From Rhodocyclaceae bacterium (GTDB lineage Bacteria; Pseudomonadota; Gammaproteobacteria; Burkholderiales; Rhodocyclaceae): a DNA stretch of 64,000 nt. The position numbers and the translations under genes were made by a program. The first letter of the stretch is position 1. Every line of letters begins with the position of its first letter. The notes under the pieces were generated by a model. The model made no database searches. It worked only from the letters and a program-made list of their open reading frames with translations, and was not told the origin of the DNA. The stretch covers positions 1-64,000 of the forward strand of contig JADKDD010000001.1 in NCBI GenBank assembly GCA_016718525.1. The letters run 5' to 3'. This document shows, one piece after another, positions 47,093 through 56,225 of this stretch.

Positions 47093-47128
47093 TTGACGCA
47101 TTGTCAAAATTATTTGACACTATGTCAA
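47093..47128. promoter_or_regulatory. paired TetR-type operators
   Basis: Two perfect dyads of the form TTGAC-N5-GTCAA at 47093-47107 (spacer GCATT) and 47114-47128 (spacer ACTAT). Centres are 21 bp apart, two helical turns, on the same DNA face. They lie 55 nt from the amine-oxidase start and 62 nt from the tetR start, so both directions can be controlled. Confidence 0.82.
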
Positions 47129-47189
47129 GTAATATTTAAACTAGGTTCTTTCGGTTCGGATAGAAGCGTCGCTGAGGGATAATGTCCAG

Positions 47190-47822
47190 ATGGAAACTAT
47201 TACCAAAATCAAGTCGCCTACTAAACGTGCTCCACAGCAGCAGCGAGCACTGGACCGTATAGAAGGCATACTTGTCGCCACCGAGGCAGTCATCACGGAA
47301 AGTGGATATGACGGCCTCACCATGGTCAGCATTGCGGAACGTGCGGGTATCACGCATACGTCGATCTATCATTACTTTTCATCAATCGAGGCGATTTTGT
47401 CGGCCTTAATTGCGCGACATTTTGACGAGTTCGACAGAAATGTCGCCACCTTTGTAGCAACTGCCGACACGCCGGCGGCGTTGGTCGACGCCGCAATGAA
47501 AAGTCTGGAGCTCGGTTTTGAGATTTACCGAGGCAGTCCGGTGGCACGTGGCCTGACCCTTGCGACCCGCTACCTTCCAGTACTACGCGCGATTGATGAC
47601 GAAGACACAATTCGCAACGCAAAGCTAATCGCGGACCGATTTGTAGCCTTGGAACCAAGTCTCGACCGCAACGCGATCTACATTACTACGGTGCTGATAG
47701 GTTCACTTGCGGTACGCGCCTACGAGACAGCCTTGTCCCTTTCAAGACCCATGCAAAGACCAGCGATTGACGGGTTCCTCATCATGGCACGACATCGATT
47801 GACTGAAGTAACCTCGCTTTAG
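47190..47822 (+). CDS. TetR/AcrR-family transcriptional regulator
   Basis: 210 residues. The N-terminal TetR HTH (~20-66: ALDRIEGILVATEAVITESG, then MVSIAERAGITHTSIYHYF) is followed by a helical ligand-binding domain. Divergent from the amine oxidase/sulfatase operon, with two palindromic operators between, so it most likely represses that operon and itself until an inducer binds. It resembles small-molecule-sensing members such as those controlling catabolic genes. Confidence 0.93.
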   Translation: METITKIKSPTKRAPQQQRALDRIEGILVATEAVITESGYDGLTMVSIAERAGITHTSIYHYFSSIEAILSALIARHFDEFDRNVATFVATADTPAALVDAAMKSLELGFEIYRGSPVARGLTLATRYLPVLRAIDDEDTIRNAKLIADRFVALEPSLDRNAIYITTVLIGSLAVRAYETALSLSRPMQRPAIDGFLIMARHRLTEVTSL

Positions 47823-47824
47823 CT

Positions 47825-47853
47825 GACAGCGTGCTACCAGCACCAACTGGCGA
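47825..47853 (+). repeat. dispersed repeat copy, full length
   Basis: GACAGCGTGCTAC followed by CAGCACCAACTGGCGA, 2 nt after the tetR stop. Confidence 0.75.
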
Positions 47854-47892
47854 ATGAAACGGAGTGCACGAATTGAACAGACCTCCAATAGG

Positions 47893-47972
47893 TCAATTCA
47901 CAGTATCGAGTATCCCCATAATGCGAGCGTGATCGAACAAATGCTTGCGGGTCCCGGCGTTGAGTTTGCCGA
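47893..47972 (-). pseudogene. remnant of a LAL (LuxR/MalT-type) regulator 3' end
   Basis: On the minus strand the last ~26 codons of a LuxR HTH protein survive: LGKLNAGTRKHLFDHARIMG followed by ILDTVN and a stop. They match the C-terminus of the intact LAL gene at 34431 (NAGTRKHLLDRARMMG, then ILDTLT). No upstream part of this copy remains. Confidence 0.8.
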
Positions 47973-47973
47973 G

Positions 47974-48027
47974 TCAGTTGTCATTGTCGTGCCCGCTAGC
48001 TACTTGCTACGGCGCATTCCCATTTAA
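47974..48027 (+). pseudogene. remnant of a BASS transporter 3' end
   Basis: On the plus strand, SVVIVVPASYLLRRIPI and a stop match the C-terminus of the BASS protein at 38141-38980 (SVVIVVPGSYLLRRVPL). It directly abuts the LuxR remnant, in the same relative orientation as the intact LuxR and BASS genes. Confidence 0.82.
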
Positions 48028-48047
48028 TAAGACCTCCTGCTAATCGC

Positions 48048-48923
48048 TCATGCCTTTGCGCTGACGCCGACCGACGCGCGATAGCCCGCTGGAGTCACCG
48101 CGTGGGCGGTACGAAAACACGCGGTCAGATGACTTTGACTGCTGAAACCGCACTCCTGCGCAATGCGCGAGATCGGCATTGATGATACGGTGAGCAACTT
48201 GCGCGCCTGCTCCAAGCGCGCGCCCACGATGTATCGATGCGGTGGCACACCCATCGCCTCTTCGAAAATCCGCCGGAAGTGAGCAAGGCTGACGTCGGCC
48301 CGCCGGGCGAGCACTTCAGCGGACAAATCCTCAGTCAGATGCTCATGAATGTGGTTGAGCACCTTTTGCAGTCGAGAAAAATGGACGTGCCGTGCGTTGA
48401 TTCCACGTGTCCCCGAAGTCGTTAGCACCCGGAAAACTTGCTCGAGCATAACGCCTGCCAGACGCTCCATAAATCCCTCGTCGGCCTGACGCCCTTTTTG
48501 TAACTCGTTGACCAACTGCAACGCCGATGCGCCGACCAGTTGGTCGCTGAACGGTAGCGGTTGCTTATGTGCCGCAGCAAGCACACTGAGACTTTGCATC
48601 GCACTATTGGCGCGCTCAAGAAAATAGAAAACCGCATAGTCGACCGTGCCCGCGTAATGCCAATGCGTCGGCACGCCGGCGGGCACCAGGAGCGACTGAG
48701 TTGGCAGATTCATGCTGCGCAAATGGTCGGCCTCACCCTCGCCAACACGCGCGCCGCCGAATTGCGTAACCAGGCCCGTTGCGGCCAGCCCGGAAACCGT
48801 GCACTCTATCGTCTGGTACATATACCGCTCGACATACAGGGGCGTCGAGCCACGGATGTGCCCTTCGACAATGGGACTGCGTCCCAATTCCTTGCGGACA
48901 TTTATCCAGATCGGCAACGGCAT
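48048..48923 (-). CDS. AraC-family transcriptional regulator
   Basis: 291 residues. The N-terminal half is a sensor domain of no clear family; the C-terminal ~100 residues carry two HTH motifs: LSAEVLARRADVSLAHFRRI (~210-229) and ISRIAQECGFSSQSHLTACF (~255-274), then TPAGYR. ATG 48923 with AAGGAG upstream is preferred to a TTG one codon earlier. Divergent from the acyl-CoA dehydrogenase operon (121-bp gap), which it probably activates. Confidence 0.9.
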   Translation of the reverse strand: MPLPIWINVRKELGRSPIVEGHIRGSTPLYVERYMYQTIECTVSGLAATGLVTQFGGARVGEGEADHLRSMNLPTQSLLVPAGVPTHWHYAGTVDYAVFYFLERANSAMQSLSVLAAAHKQPLPFSDQLVGASALQLVNELQKGRQADEGFMERLAGVMLEQVFRVLTTSGTRGINARHVHFSRLQKVLNHIHEHLTEDLSAEVLARRADVSLAHFRRIFEEAMGVPPHRYIVGARLEQARKLLTVSSMPISRIAQECGFSSQSHLTACFRTAHAVTPAGYRASVGVSAKA

Positions 48924-49044
48924 CAATTACTCCTTACACAATGAGTGTTTTTTGACAAAGATACACGTCTTTATTGAAAGCCGCCATGCTTGAAATGTCG
49001 CAAAATTTGTCACATATCAAAAACAATATGAATGGAGATAACGT

Positions 49045-50325
49045 ATGAAACTGAGCAAAGAAATTCAGCTGCCCCATGTGGCAATGACTGGCTTCGAAAC
49101 GCCGATGAGCGAAGAAGAACAGGCCATCCAAATCAGCGTGCACCGTTTCGCCAAAGACGTGCTGCGCCCGTTGGGGCGTGAATTGGATAAGATGACCGCC
49201 GAGCAGGTTATCGCGCCGGGCTCGCCCTACTACGGTATGTTTGCCGAGGCCGCAAAACTTGGTCTTGACCCGGATCTGCTCGCGCAACTCCCGCCCGAGA
49301 TGGCAATCCGTGTCGAATCAATGATCGGCGAAGAAATGGGCTGGGGCGATAGCGGCCTGGCTGTTTCGCTCACGGTGACCCAGTTTCCACTGGAAATGGC
49401 CAAGACCATTGGCAATCAAGAACTGATTGATTTGAGCACCGGAAAAATCGGTTGCTGGATGATCACTCATCCGGACAAAGGGACTGACGTCGGCGCCTTC
49501 GACATGAAACGCGAATGGGCTCCCGGCGCACAAGGCAACAAAGGCACCATGCGCGCCACCGTGGGTAAAGACGAAATTACTATCAACGGCCAATGCTCGG
49601 CATGGGTTTCCAATGGTGCAGTTGCGCAGGTGGCATTGGCCTATTTGACCGCGGACTATGGCGACGGTTATTACGATGCCGATGGCCGCCCCAATGGGGT
49701 TGCAGTTATTGTTCCGCTCGACTTGCCCGGCGTATCCAAAGGCAAGCCACTGGATAAAATCGGCCAGCGTGCCTTACCGCAAGGCGAGGTCTATTTTGAC
49801 AACGTCAAAATACCAAAGCGATTCGCAGTGGCGTTGAAAGACGAGTACTACGGCAACGTTGCGTCCGCCTGGTCTTTCGCCGGCACGCACATGTCACAAA
49901 TATTCACTGGTGTTGCGCGTTCGGCATTTGAAATGGCGCTGGCCTATTGCCACGAGCGCAAACAAGGTGGTCAATTGCTTATGGATCACCAACTGACCCG
50001 TTATCGGATTGGCGACATGATGCGGCGAGTGGAGTTGTGCCGTGGCGTCGCACGCCGCTCATTAGCCTATGCACGAATGACTCCGCAAGGACATCCGTGG
50101 GCAACCGCTTCGGCCAAAGTCACGATCACCGAAGAAGCCGAAAAGGTGGTGATGGAGGTCTTTCGCCTGTTCGGCGGCAATGGCACCACACTCGAATATC
50201 CGATTGAAAAACTGGTTCGCGATGTGCGCTCGGCGCTGATCGAAGATGGCGAAAACATGATGCTGACGACGCGACTGGGCTTCCTTTGCCAACAGATGTA
50301 TGAGGATGGCTGGACGCAAAACTGA
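49045..50325 (+). CDS. acyl-CoA dehydrogenase
   Basis: 426 residues of the FAD acyl-CoA dehydrogenase fold: helical N-domain with MSEEEQAIQISVHRFAKDVL (~21-40), a middle beta-domain with AWVSNGAVAQVALAYL and PLDKIGQRALPQGEVYFDNV, and a C-domain ending VRSALIEDGENMMLTTRLG. It catalyses alpha,beta-dehydrogenation of an acyl-CoA. A Glu in the C-terminal region (VFRLFGGNGTTLEYPIEKLV) lies where the family base sits. First gene of the 49.0-56.6 kb operon; GGAGA before the ATG. Confidence 0.9.
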   Translation: MKLSKEIQLPHVAMTGFETPMSEEEQAIQISVHRFAKDVLRPLGRELDKMTAEQVIAPGSPYYGMFAEAAKLGLDPDLLAQLPPEMAIRVESMIGEEMGWGDSGLAVSLTVTQFPLEMAKTIGNQELIDLSTGKIGCWMITHPDKGTDVGAFDMKREWAPGAQGNKGTMRATVGKDEITINGQCSAWVSNGAVAQVALAYLTADYGDGYYDADGRPNGVAVIVPLDLPGVSKGKPLDKIGQRALPQGEVYFDNVKIPKRFAVALKDEYYGNVASAWSFAGTHMSQIFTGVARSAFEMALAYCHERKQGGQLLMDHQLTRYRIGDMMRRVELCRGVARRSLAYARMTPQGHPWATASAKVTITEEAEKVVMEVFRLFGGNGTTLEYPIEKLVRDVRSALIEDGENMMLTTRLGFLCQQMYEDGWTQN

Positions 50326-50361
50326 TTCAACACCAACCAACAAAACCCTAAGGAGAACAGA

Positions 50362-51495
50362 ATGGCCAAGTATTCCGTAGTTGTTTATGGCGCCAGTGGT
50401 TACACCGGCATGCTCACGATTGACTGGTTGATCGACCAAAATATTCCATTCACCGCCATCGCACGTAGCGCCAAGCGCACCCAGGAAATGATGGCGCAAC
50501 GCGTTGTGCGTCTTGAATCCGCCACCTACGAAATTCTCGAGGTCGAACATACCGTAGACGCGCTGACCAAGGCATTCAAAGGTGCCAAAGTCGTCTGCAA
50601 TACCGTTGGCCCGTTCTCGCAATATGGCGCCGTGGCTGTCGAGGCTGCGCTCAATGCCGGATGTCATCATCTGGACACCACCGGCGAGCAAGCCTACATC
50701 CTTGACATGCGCGAGCGCTTTGGCGAACTCTATCGCCAAGCCGGCCTGTTGCTTGCCCCGGCGACCTCGTATATGTACACGTTTGCCGAGATCGCTGCCG
50801 AGCTAGCGCTCGAAACTCCTGGAATCGATTGCATTGAAACCGGCAGCATTTGTCGCGGCACGCGCGGCGGCGTTGCAGGTGTCACGGTCGGTTCGACCGC
50901 ATCGATTTTTGGCATGGCGCGCATGAAGCAATACTACTTGTGGGAGAAGAATCTGGTCGAGCATGCGGTCACCTCGTCGTTTGATCTGGTCGACCCCAGC
51001 TTCATGCAACCGATTTTCGCGCTACCCTGGAGCGGCACTTCGCTACCCATTTTTTATCAGAACGATTCGCGTGTACATAGTTGCATCTCCGCAGTCGGTT
51101 TCTACGACAACAATGTGATGCGTCTGGCGCACGGCTTTTTCCAGAAATGGGATGCCGAGTTCAAAGACCTGCCGACCGAACATCAGGATGCCATCATCAA
51201 AGGCGCCGTCGATTCGACGACACCCAGCATGCCGGCGCGCGAACGTACCACGACAGTGCGCACCGTCGACTTCGCCATCGGGCGTGGCCAACTCGCTACC
51301 GTACGCGCCACGGTGCACGGGCTGACGGCCTACATCTCGACCGGCGCGCTGCAGACTGCCGCCGTGATCAAGCTACTCGACGGCGATACCAAAAAGGTCG
51401 GTTTTGCCTCAGCCTGTAAAGCATTCGATCATCGCTATCTGCTCGGTTTCCTTGAGCAGCGCGGTCTGGCGCGTGCCAGCGTGCAGACGCTGTAA
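50362..51495 (+). CDS. saccharopine dehydrogenase-like NAD(P)-binding reductase
   Basis: 377 residues. N-terminal Rossmann motif VVVYGASGYTGMLTIDWLI (~6-24), as in trans-acting enoyl reductases and saccharopine dehydrogenase-like proteins. The middle region has CNTVGPFSQYGAVAVEAAL and DTTGEQAYI. This family includes enoyl reductases acting on lipid or polyketide-like chains. In an operon with acyl-CoA dehydrogenase and ligase it probably reduces an enoyl or keto intermediate; the exact step is unknown. It starts 36 nt after the dehydrogenase. Confidence 0.83.
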   Translation: MAKYSVVVYGASGYTGMLTIDWLIDQNIPFTAIARSAKRTQEMMAQRVVRLESATYEILEVEHTVDALTKAFKGAKVVCNTVGPFSQYGAVAVEAALNAGCHHLDTTGEQAYILDMRERFGELYRQAGLLLAPATSYMYTFAEIAAELALETPGIDCIETGSICRGTRGGVAGVTVGSTASIFGMARMKQYYLWEKNLVEHAVTSSFDLVDPSFMQPIFALPWSGTSLPIFYQNDSRVHSCISAVGFYDNNVMRLAHGFFQKWDAEFKDLPTEHQDAIIKGAVDSTTPSMPARERTTTVRTVDFAIGRGQLATVRATVHGLTAYISTGALQTAAVIKLLDGDTKKVGFASACKAFDHRYLLGFLEQRGLARASVQTL

Positions 51496-51509
51496 CGCGG
51501 GCAGCTAGT

Positions 51510-53078
51510 ATGGCTACCATTGACTTCTTCGACCGCGGCTGGCGCATCAACCCGACGGGTGCTGCCTACATTCAGGACGATCGCGAGTTCAGCTTCAACG
51601 AGGTCGGTGAGCTGTCCTGCCGCATTGCCAACGCACTTTTGGCGCTTGGTTTCCCCAAGGAAACCAAGGGCGCCATCTGGGCCACCAATGACGTCACGGC
51701 GTGGACCTGTACGCTGGGCTTGTGGCGCGCCAACATGTGCTGGATTCCGGTCGGCGCGCGCAATGCCGCCGAGGAAAATCACTACATCCTCGACGCCTTC
51801 GATTGTGAAGTCCTGTTCTTCCAGAAATACTTCGCTGCGGCGATTGCGGAAATGCAACCACGTCTGCCAAAGATTAAACACTGGGTCTGTGTCGATGGCG
51901 ACGCGCCGGAAATTGTCGGATCGGTAGCACTACAAACCTGGATCAAGGAGCAGCCGACAACGCGTCCGACCGTCGCCGTCGACATGGACGACATGGTTAT
52001 GCTCTCCTCCACCGGCGGCACGACGGGCATGCCCAAGGGCGTGATGAACACGCATCGCAGCCTGCAGACGTTTTGTGCGCACTACACCATTTCCTGCCAC
52101 TACCTTGCCGAAGAAAATATCGTCAATCTGGCAGCGGCGCCGATGACTCACACCGCTGGAATATTGTCCCTGCCGGCCACCGCGCGCGGCGGCACTGTCG
52201 TGGTGGTAACCAAGCCCGAACCCGCGCTGTTGTTGGCCGCGATCCCGAAATATAAGGTCACGGAATTCTTCCTGCCGCCGACGGTCATCTATCGACTACT
52301 CGATATTCCCGACCTCAAACAAAAGGTCGATTTTTCCTCACTCAAATACTTCATGTACGGCGCGGCGCCAATGTCGATAGAAAAGCTCAAGCAGTCCATC
52401 GAAGTCATCGGCCCCTGCATGATGGGCGGCTATGGCCAGACTGAGGCGCCAGCCGCAATTTCTTACCTGCCGCCCGATGAGCATTTCTCGAATGGCAAGA
52501 TCGCCACCGACGAGCGATTGTCGTCGGTGGGTCGGCCAAATCCACTGATCGGCGTGGAGATCATGAACGAGGCAAACGAAATCATGGCACAGGGTGAGAC
52601 TGGAGAAATCTGCGTGCGCGGCGATTTGGTAATGAAAGGCTATTACAAGGCGCCGGACAAGACCGCCGAAACTATCATCAACGGTTGGCTGCACACCGGT
52701 GATGTCGGACACATCGACCACGAAGGCTATTTGCATATCACCGACCGCAAGAAGGACATGATCATCTCCGGCGGTTTCAACGTCTATCCGAGCGAAGTGG
52801 AGCAAGTGTTGTGGTCGCATCCAGCGGTGCAGGACTGTGCGGTGATCGGCGTCCCTGACGAGAAATGGGGCGAGGCAGTGAAAGCCGTGGTTGAACTCAA
52901 CAAGGGTCAAACCGTGACGGCAGACGCGTTGATCGCCTTGTGCAAGGAAAAGCTCGGTTCGGTCAAAGCACCAAAGTCGGTCGACTTCGTCGACGCCTTG
53001 CCACGCAGCCCGGTTGGCAAGGTACTGAAAAAGGACTTGCGCAGTCAGTACTGGGACGGCGCACGGCGAAAAATATAG
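51510..53078 (+). CDS. AMP-dependent acyl-CoA ligase
   Basis: 522 residues. P-loop SSTGGTTGMPKGVMNTH (~168-184), MGGYGQTEAP (~304-313), GWLHTGDVGHID (~391-402), DRKKDMIISGGFNVYPSEVE (~411-430) and the C-terminal PRSPVGKVLKKDL with the catalytic Lys. It activates the pathway acid to a CoA thioester. Distinct in sequence from the ligase at 27027-28682 and from prpE. It follows the reductase by 14 nt. Confidence 0.91.
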   Translation: MATIDFFDRGWRINPTGAAYIQDDREFSFNEVGELSCRIANALLALGFPKETKGAIWATNDVTAWTCTLGLWRANMCWIPVGARNAAEENHYILDAFDCEVLFFQKYFAAAIAEMQPRLPKIKHWVCVDGDAPEIVGSVALQTWIKEQPTTRPTVAVDMDDMVMLSSTGGTTGMPKGVMNTHRSLQTFCAHYTISCHYLAEENIVNLAAAPMTHTAGILSLPATARGGTVVVVTKPEPALLLAAIPKYKVTEFFLPPTVIYRLLDIPDLKQKVDFSSLKYFMYGAAPMSIEKLKQSIEVIGPCMMGGYGQTEAPAAISYLPPDEHFSNGKIATDERLSSVGRPNPLIGVEIMNEANEIMAQGETGEICVRGDLVMKGYYKAPDKTAETIINGWLHTGDVGHIDHEGYLHITDRKKDMIISGGFNVYPSEVEQVLWSHPAVQDCAVIGVPDEKWGEAVKAVVELNKGQTVTADALIALCKEKLGSVKAPKSVDFVDALPRSPVGKVLKKDLRSQYWDGARRKI

Positions 53079-53182
53079 CGATTGCAGTCCGCCTTCTGGA
53101 GTAGTGCACCAGACACACGGCGTCTGACGGGTAAAGCGTAGCAAGTGCGCTCGCCTGCCGCCAAACTATGGAGTAACAGAAC

Positions 53183-54034
53183 ATGAAAAGCCTGGAAAGT
53201 AGATTCCCCAAAAAACGCGTCCTGATCACTGGCGCCACCAGCGGCTTTGGCGAGGCACTGGCATTTGCCCTGGCAGAGCGCGGCTGGAAGGTAGCCGTCA
53301 CCGGACGCAAGCTCGATGCCGTCAAACACACGGCCAATGAGGTGACCCGGCGCGGGGGCAAGGGCCTGGGCCTGCAACTGGAAGTGCGCGAAAAAGCGCA
53401 ATGGGAGGTGGTGCGCCAAAAGCTGCACAAGGCCTGGGGCGGCATCGACATCCTGGTCAATAACGCCGGCGTCGCCGATGTCAATAGGATGGTCGACCTG
53501 TCGGATAACGACTGGGAGAGCCTGCTGTCGACCAATCTCGATGGCGTCATCAATGGCTGCCGTACCTACGCACCGGACATGGTGAAGCAAAAGTCCGGCT
53601 ACATCCTCAACATCGCCTCGGCCGCCGGTCTGCTGTCTATGCCGGAAATGGCCAATTACAGCGTCAGCAAGGCGGGCGTTATTGCACTCTCCGAGACCTT
53701 GTATACCGAATTGTCCACCGCCAATATCGGCGTAACCGTACTCTGCCCATCCGGCTTCAAATCCAGCCTGCTAGACAAGGCGGCGCAGAACCGGGGCAAT
53801 ACCGCAGAACTCAGTGTCGGCGCACGGATCGTGCAAAAGGACATGGACAAAGGCAAGCACACCTCGGAGACGGTGGCGGCCTTCGCCATCAAGGAAATAG
53901 AGAAGGGCAATCTCTATTCGATCCCACAGGCCGAGTACAAGCTGATCTGGGCCGCGAAACGCCTGGCGCCCAATACTTTCTACAAGGCGGTGGGTTGGCT
54001 ATATCGCAACCGTCTCGGTCCGTTCGCAAACTGA
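53183..54034 (+). CDS. short-chain dehydrogenase/reductase 1
   Basis: 283 residues. Cofactor motif TGATSGFGEALAFALAERGW (~17-36), NNAG in LVNNAGVADVNR (~92-103), catalytic Ser in IASAAGLL and YxxxK in NYSVSKAGV (~157-165). A classical SDR; the basic residue after the Gly-rich loop (RGWKVAVTGRKL) suggests NADP. C-terminal extension to ~283 residues with a basic tail. Its substrate is probably a hydroxy/keto acyl-CoA or alcohol of this pathway. 104 bp separate it from the ligase. Confidence 0.9.
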   Translation: MKSLESRFPKKRVLITGATSGFGEALAFALAERGWKVAVTGRKLDAVKHTANEVTRRGGKGLGLQLEVREKAQWEVVRQKLHKAWGGIDILVNNAGVADVNRMVDLSDNDWESLLSTNLDGVINGCRTYAPDMVKQKSGYILNIASAAGLLSMPEMANYSVSKAGVIALSETLYTELSTANIGVTVLCPSGFKSSLLDKAAQNRGNTAELSVGARIVQKDMDKGKHTSETVAAFAIKEIEKGNLYSIPQAEYKLIWAAKRLAPNTFYKAVGWLYRNRLGPFAN

Positions 54035-54113
54035 TCGGTGACTTCAAACCATGAGTCGGCGCTGACAGGACGGCGCCAATGAACGCGAGCAGCACTCAAC
54101 AGGAGAAATGAGC

Positions 54114-55352
54114 ATGAGCAACATCTATATTGCCGGCATTGCAATGACCGTTTTCGGTCGCCATATCGAACGTCCGCTTGACGATCTCGCCCGCGAGGCA
54201 CTGAACGGTGCATTGAAAGACGCCGGCTGTACAACAGGCGACTTGGGCGCCGCGTTTTACGCAGGCATGACCAACGGTCCGCTGCAAGGCCAGATTTCAA
54301 TTCCCGGCCAAGTGGTGTTCAGCAAGATCGGCATCGAAGGTATCCCCATTTACAACGTTGAAAACGCCTGCGCTTCGGGTAGTTCGGCCTTCAATCTCGC
54401 GGTGCAAAGTCTCAAGGCCGGCGCCACCGATGTTGCGCTGGCACTCGGCGCAGAAAAGATGAACATCGCAGACAAAATGAAAGCCTTCTCGATTTTTGAA
54501 GGTGGCTGGGATGTCTCGCGTGCTGAAGAAAACTACCAGACACTAGTGAAAATGGGCGAAGGTGTCGTTCCCCCACCGGGCACCGAGTCAGACAAACCCT
54601 ACAGTAAATTCATGCAGATCTATGCCGCGCTGTGCCGCTTCCATATGAAGACCTACGGCACAACCCAGCGCCAGATTGCTGCGGTCTCGGCAAAGAATCA
54701 CACGCACTCGGTGCACAACCCCTACTCTCAATTTCGCAAGCCATTTACGATTGAGGAAATTCTTGCTGCGCCGCCCATCACCTATCCAATCACGCTGCCG
54801 ATGTGCGCGCCGCTGTCCGACGGTGCTGCCGCCGCCATCCTGTGCACAGAAGAAGGTCTCAAGCGCATCGGTGCCGACAAGAGTCGCTGCATCAAAGTCG
54901 CGGCCAGCGTCATTCGCAGCTTTACCCACCGCCGCCTCGACGAGCCGCAAAAAAACATTGGCCGTCTGGCCGCGCTGCAAGCCTACGAGCAGGCCGGTCT
55001 CGGCCCGGAAGATATGCATGTCGCCGAGGTACATGATGCTTCAGCGATGGGCGAAATTCTGCAGGTCGAAAATCTCGGTTTTGTCCCCTTAGGGCAGGGC
55101 GGTCCTGCCGCTGAACGCGGCGAGTTCACGCTGGGCGGACGTCTGCCGGTCAATCCCTCCGGCGGCCTTGAATCGAAGGGCCATCCGCTGGGTGCAACCG
55201 GCATCGGTCAGTTGTATGAACTGGTGACACAGTTGCGTGGTGAAGCCGGCGACCGACAGGTCCAAGGTGCGCGAAATGCCATACAAGAAAATGGCGGCGG
55301 ATTGCAGGGTATTGAAGAAGCTGCAGTCGCAATTCACATTCTTAGCAAGTGA
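54114..55352 (+). CDS. thiolase (acetyl-CoA acetyltransferase/SCP-x type)
   Basis: 412 residues. Active-site Cys86 lies in NVENACASGSSAFNLAV; the His/Cys region is EVHDASAMGEILQVENLG and the final GHPLGATG lies in ESKGHPLGATGIGQLYEL. The missing C-x-G of classical thiolases is replaced by the SCP-x/lipid-transfer layout, the type used for branched or steroid side chains. ATG at 54114 is preferred because AGGAG sits eight bases upstream; an ATG two codons earlier is too close. It cleaves a 3-ketoacyl-CoA. Confidence 0.9.
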   Translation: MSNIYIAGIAMTVFGRHIERPLDDLAREALNGALKDAGCTTGDLGAAFYAGMTNGPLQGQISIPGQVVFSKIGIEGIPIYNVENACASGSSAFNLAVQSLKAGATDVALALGAEKMNIADKMKAFSIFEGGWDVSRAEENYQTLVKMGEGVVPPPGTESDKPYSKFMQIYAALCRFHMKTYGTTQRQIAAVSAKNHTHSVHNPYSQFRKPFTIEEILAAPPITYPITLPMCAPLSDGAAAAILCTEEGLKRIGADKSRCIKVAASVIRSFTHRRLDEPQKNIGRLAALQAYEQAGLGPEDMHVAEVHDASAMGEILQVENLGFVPLGQGGPAAERGEFTLGGRLPVNPSGGLESKGHPLGATGIGQLYELVTQLRGEAGDRQVQGARNAIQENGGGLQGIEEAAVAIHILSK

Positions 55353-55419
55353 GCGAATTCACCATGCTATCCATGGCGATTTTTGCTTTGGAATCCTAAA
55401 TCATCACGAAGGAACAATA

Positions 55420-56214
55420 ATGTTCAAAGACAAAGTCGTGGTAATAACAGGAGCAGGATCCGGTATCGGCCGCGCACTCGCCATTCAGTTTGCGGAAGCC
55501 GGATCGCGCCTCGCGCTGTCCGACATTAATGATGCCGGCGTGGCCGAAACTATCGCCATGCTGCCGGCTGGTGGTGAAACACGCGGCTATAAGCTCGACG
55601 CCTCGTCTTGGGAGGCATTCCTGGCGCATGCAGAGGATGTAAAGCGCGACTTCGGCACCGCGCACGTCATCATCAACAATGCTGGCGCAACTGTGATTGG
55701 TACTGTAGCGCACACGTCAATTGAAGAATTCCGTTGGCAACTCGATTTGAATATGTACGGCGTGCTCTACGGTACCAAGGCATTTCTGCCGATGATGCTG
55801 GATCAGCGCGAGGGCTGGATTGTGAATATTTCCAGCGTCTTCGGTTTGCTCGCCTTCCCGACGCAAAGCGCCTACAACATGTCGAAATTTGCGGTACGAG
55901 GTCTGACTGAATGTCTCTGGCAGGAGTTGGAAGGTTCTGGGGTGCAAGCGGTGTGCGTGCATCCCGGTGGCATCAAGACCAATATCGAGCGCGCAGGTCG
56001 CCGCGTCAAAGCCGCCGGCAGCGAAGAATCGACCTTCGCTGAAATGGCCGACAAGATGCTACTCACACCACCAGAGGAATGCGCTGCCGACATTATTTCC
56101 GGCATGCGCGCCGGAAAAAAACGCATCATCACTGGCAACAAATCAACGACAATGTTTTGGCTGTCGCGGCTATTTCCCAACGCCTACCCGGCCATCCTTC
56201 GCCGCCTTGCCTGA
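55420..56214 (+). CDS. short-chain dehydrogenase/reductase 2
   Basis: 264 residues. TGAGSGIGRALAIQFAEAGS (~11-30) with Asp in ALSDINDAG, suggesting NAD. NNAG in VIINNAGATVIG (~84-95), SSVFGLLAFP and catalytic YNMSKFAV (~150-157). ATG at 55420 has GAAGGAA. It follows the thiolase by 67 nt. With SDR1 it gives the cluster two alcohol/ketone steps. Confidence 0.9.
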   Translation: MFKDKVVVITGAGSGIGRALAIQFAEAGSRLALSDINDAGVAETIAMLPAGGETRGYKLDASSWEAFLAHAEDVKRDFGTAHVIINNAGATVIGTVAHTSIEEFRWQLDLNMYGVLYGTKAFLPMMLDQREGWIVNISSVFGLLAFPTQSAYNMSKFAVRGLTECLWQELEGSGVQAVCVHPGGIKTNIERAGRRVKAAGSEESTFAEMADKMLLTPPEECAADIISGMRAGKKRIITGNKSTTMFWLSRLFPNAYPAILRRLA

Positions 56215-56225
56215 AAGCCACTTTT

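Noticed and set aside
52338..53144. 268-codon minus-strand frame
   Set aside because: Antisense to the acyl-CoA ligase.
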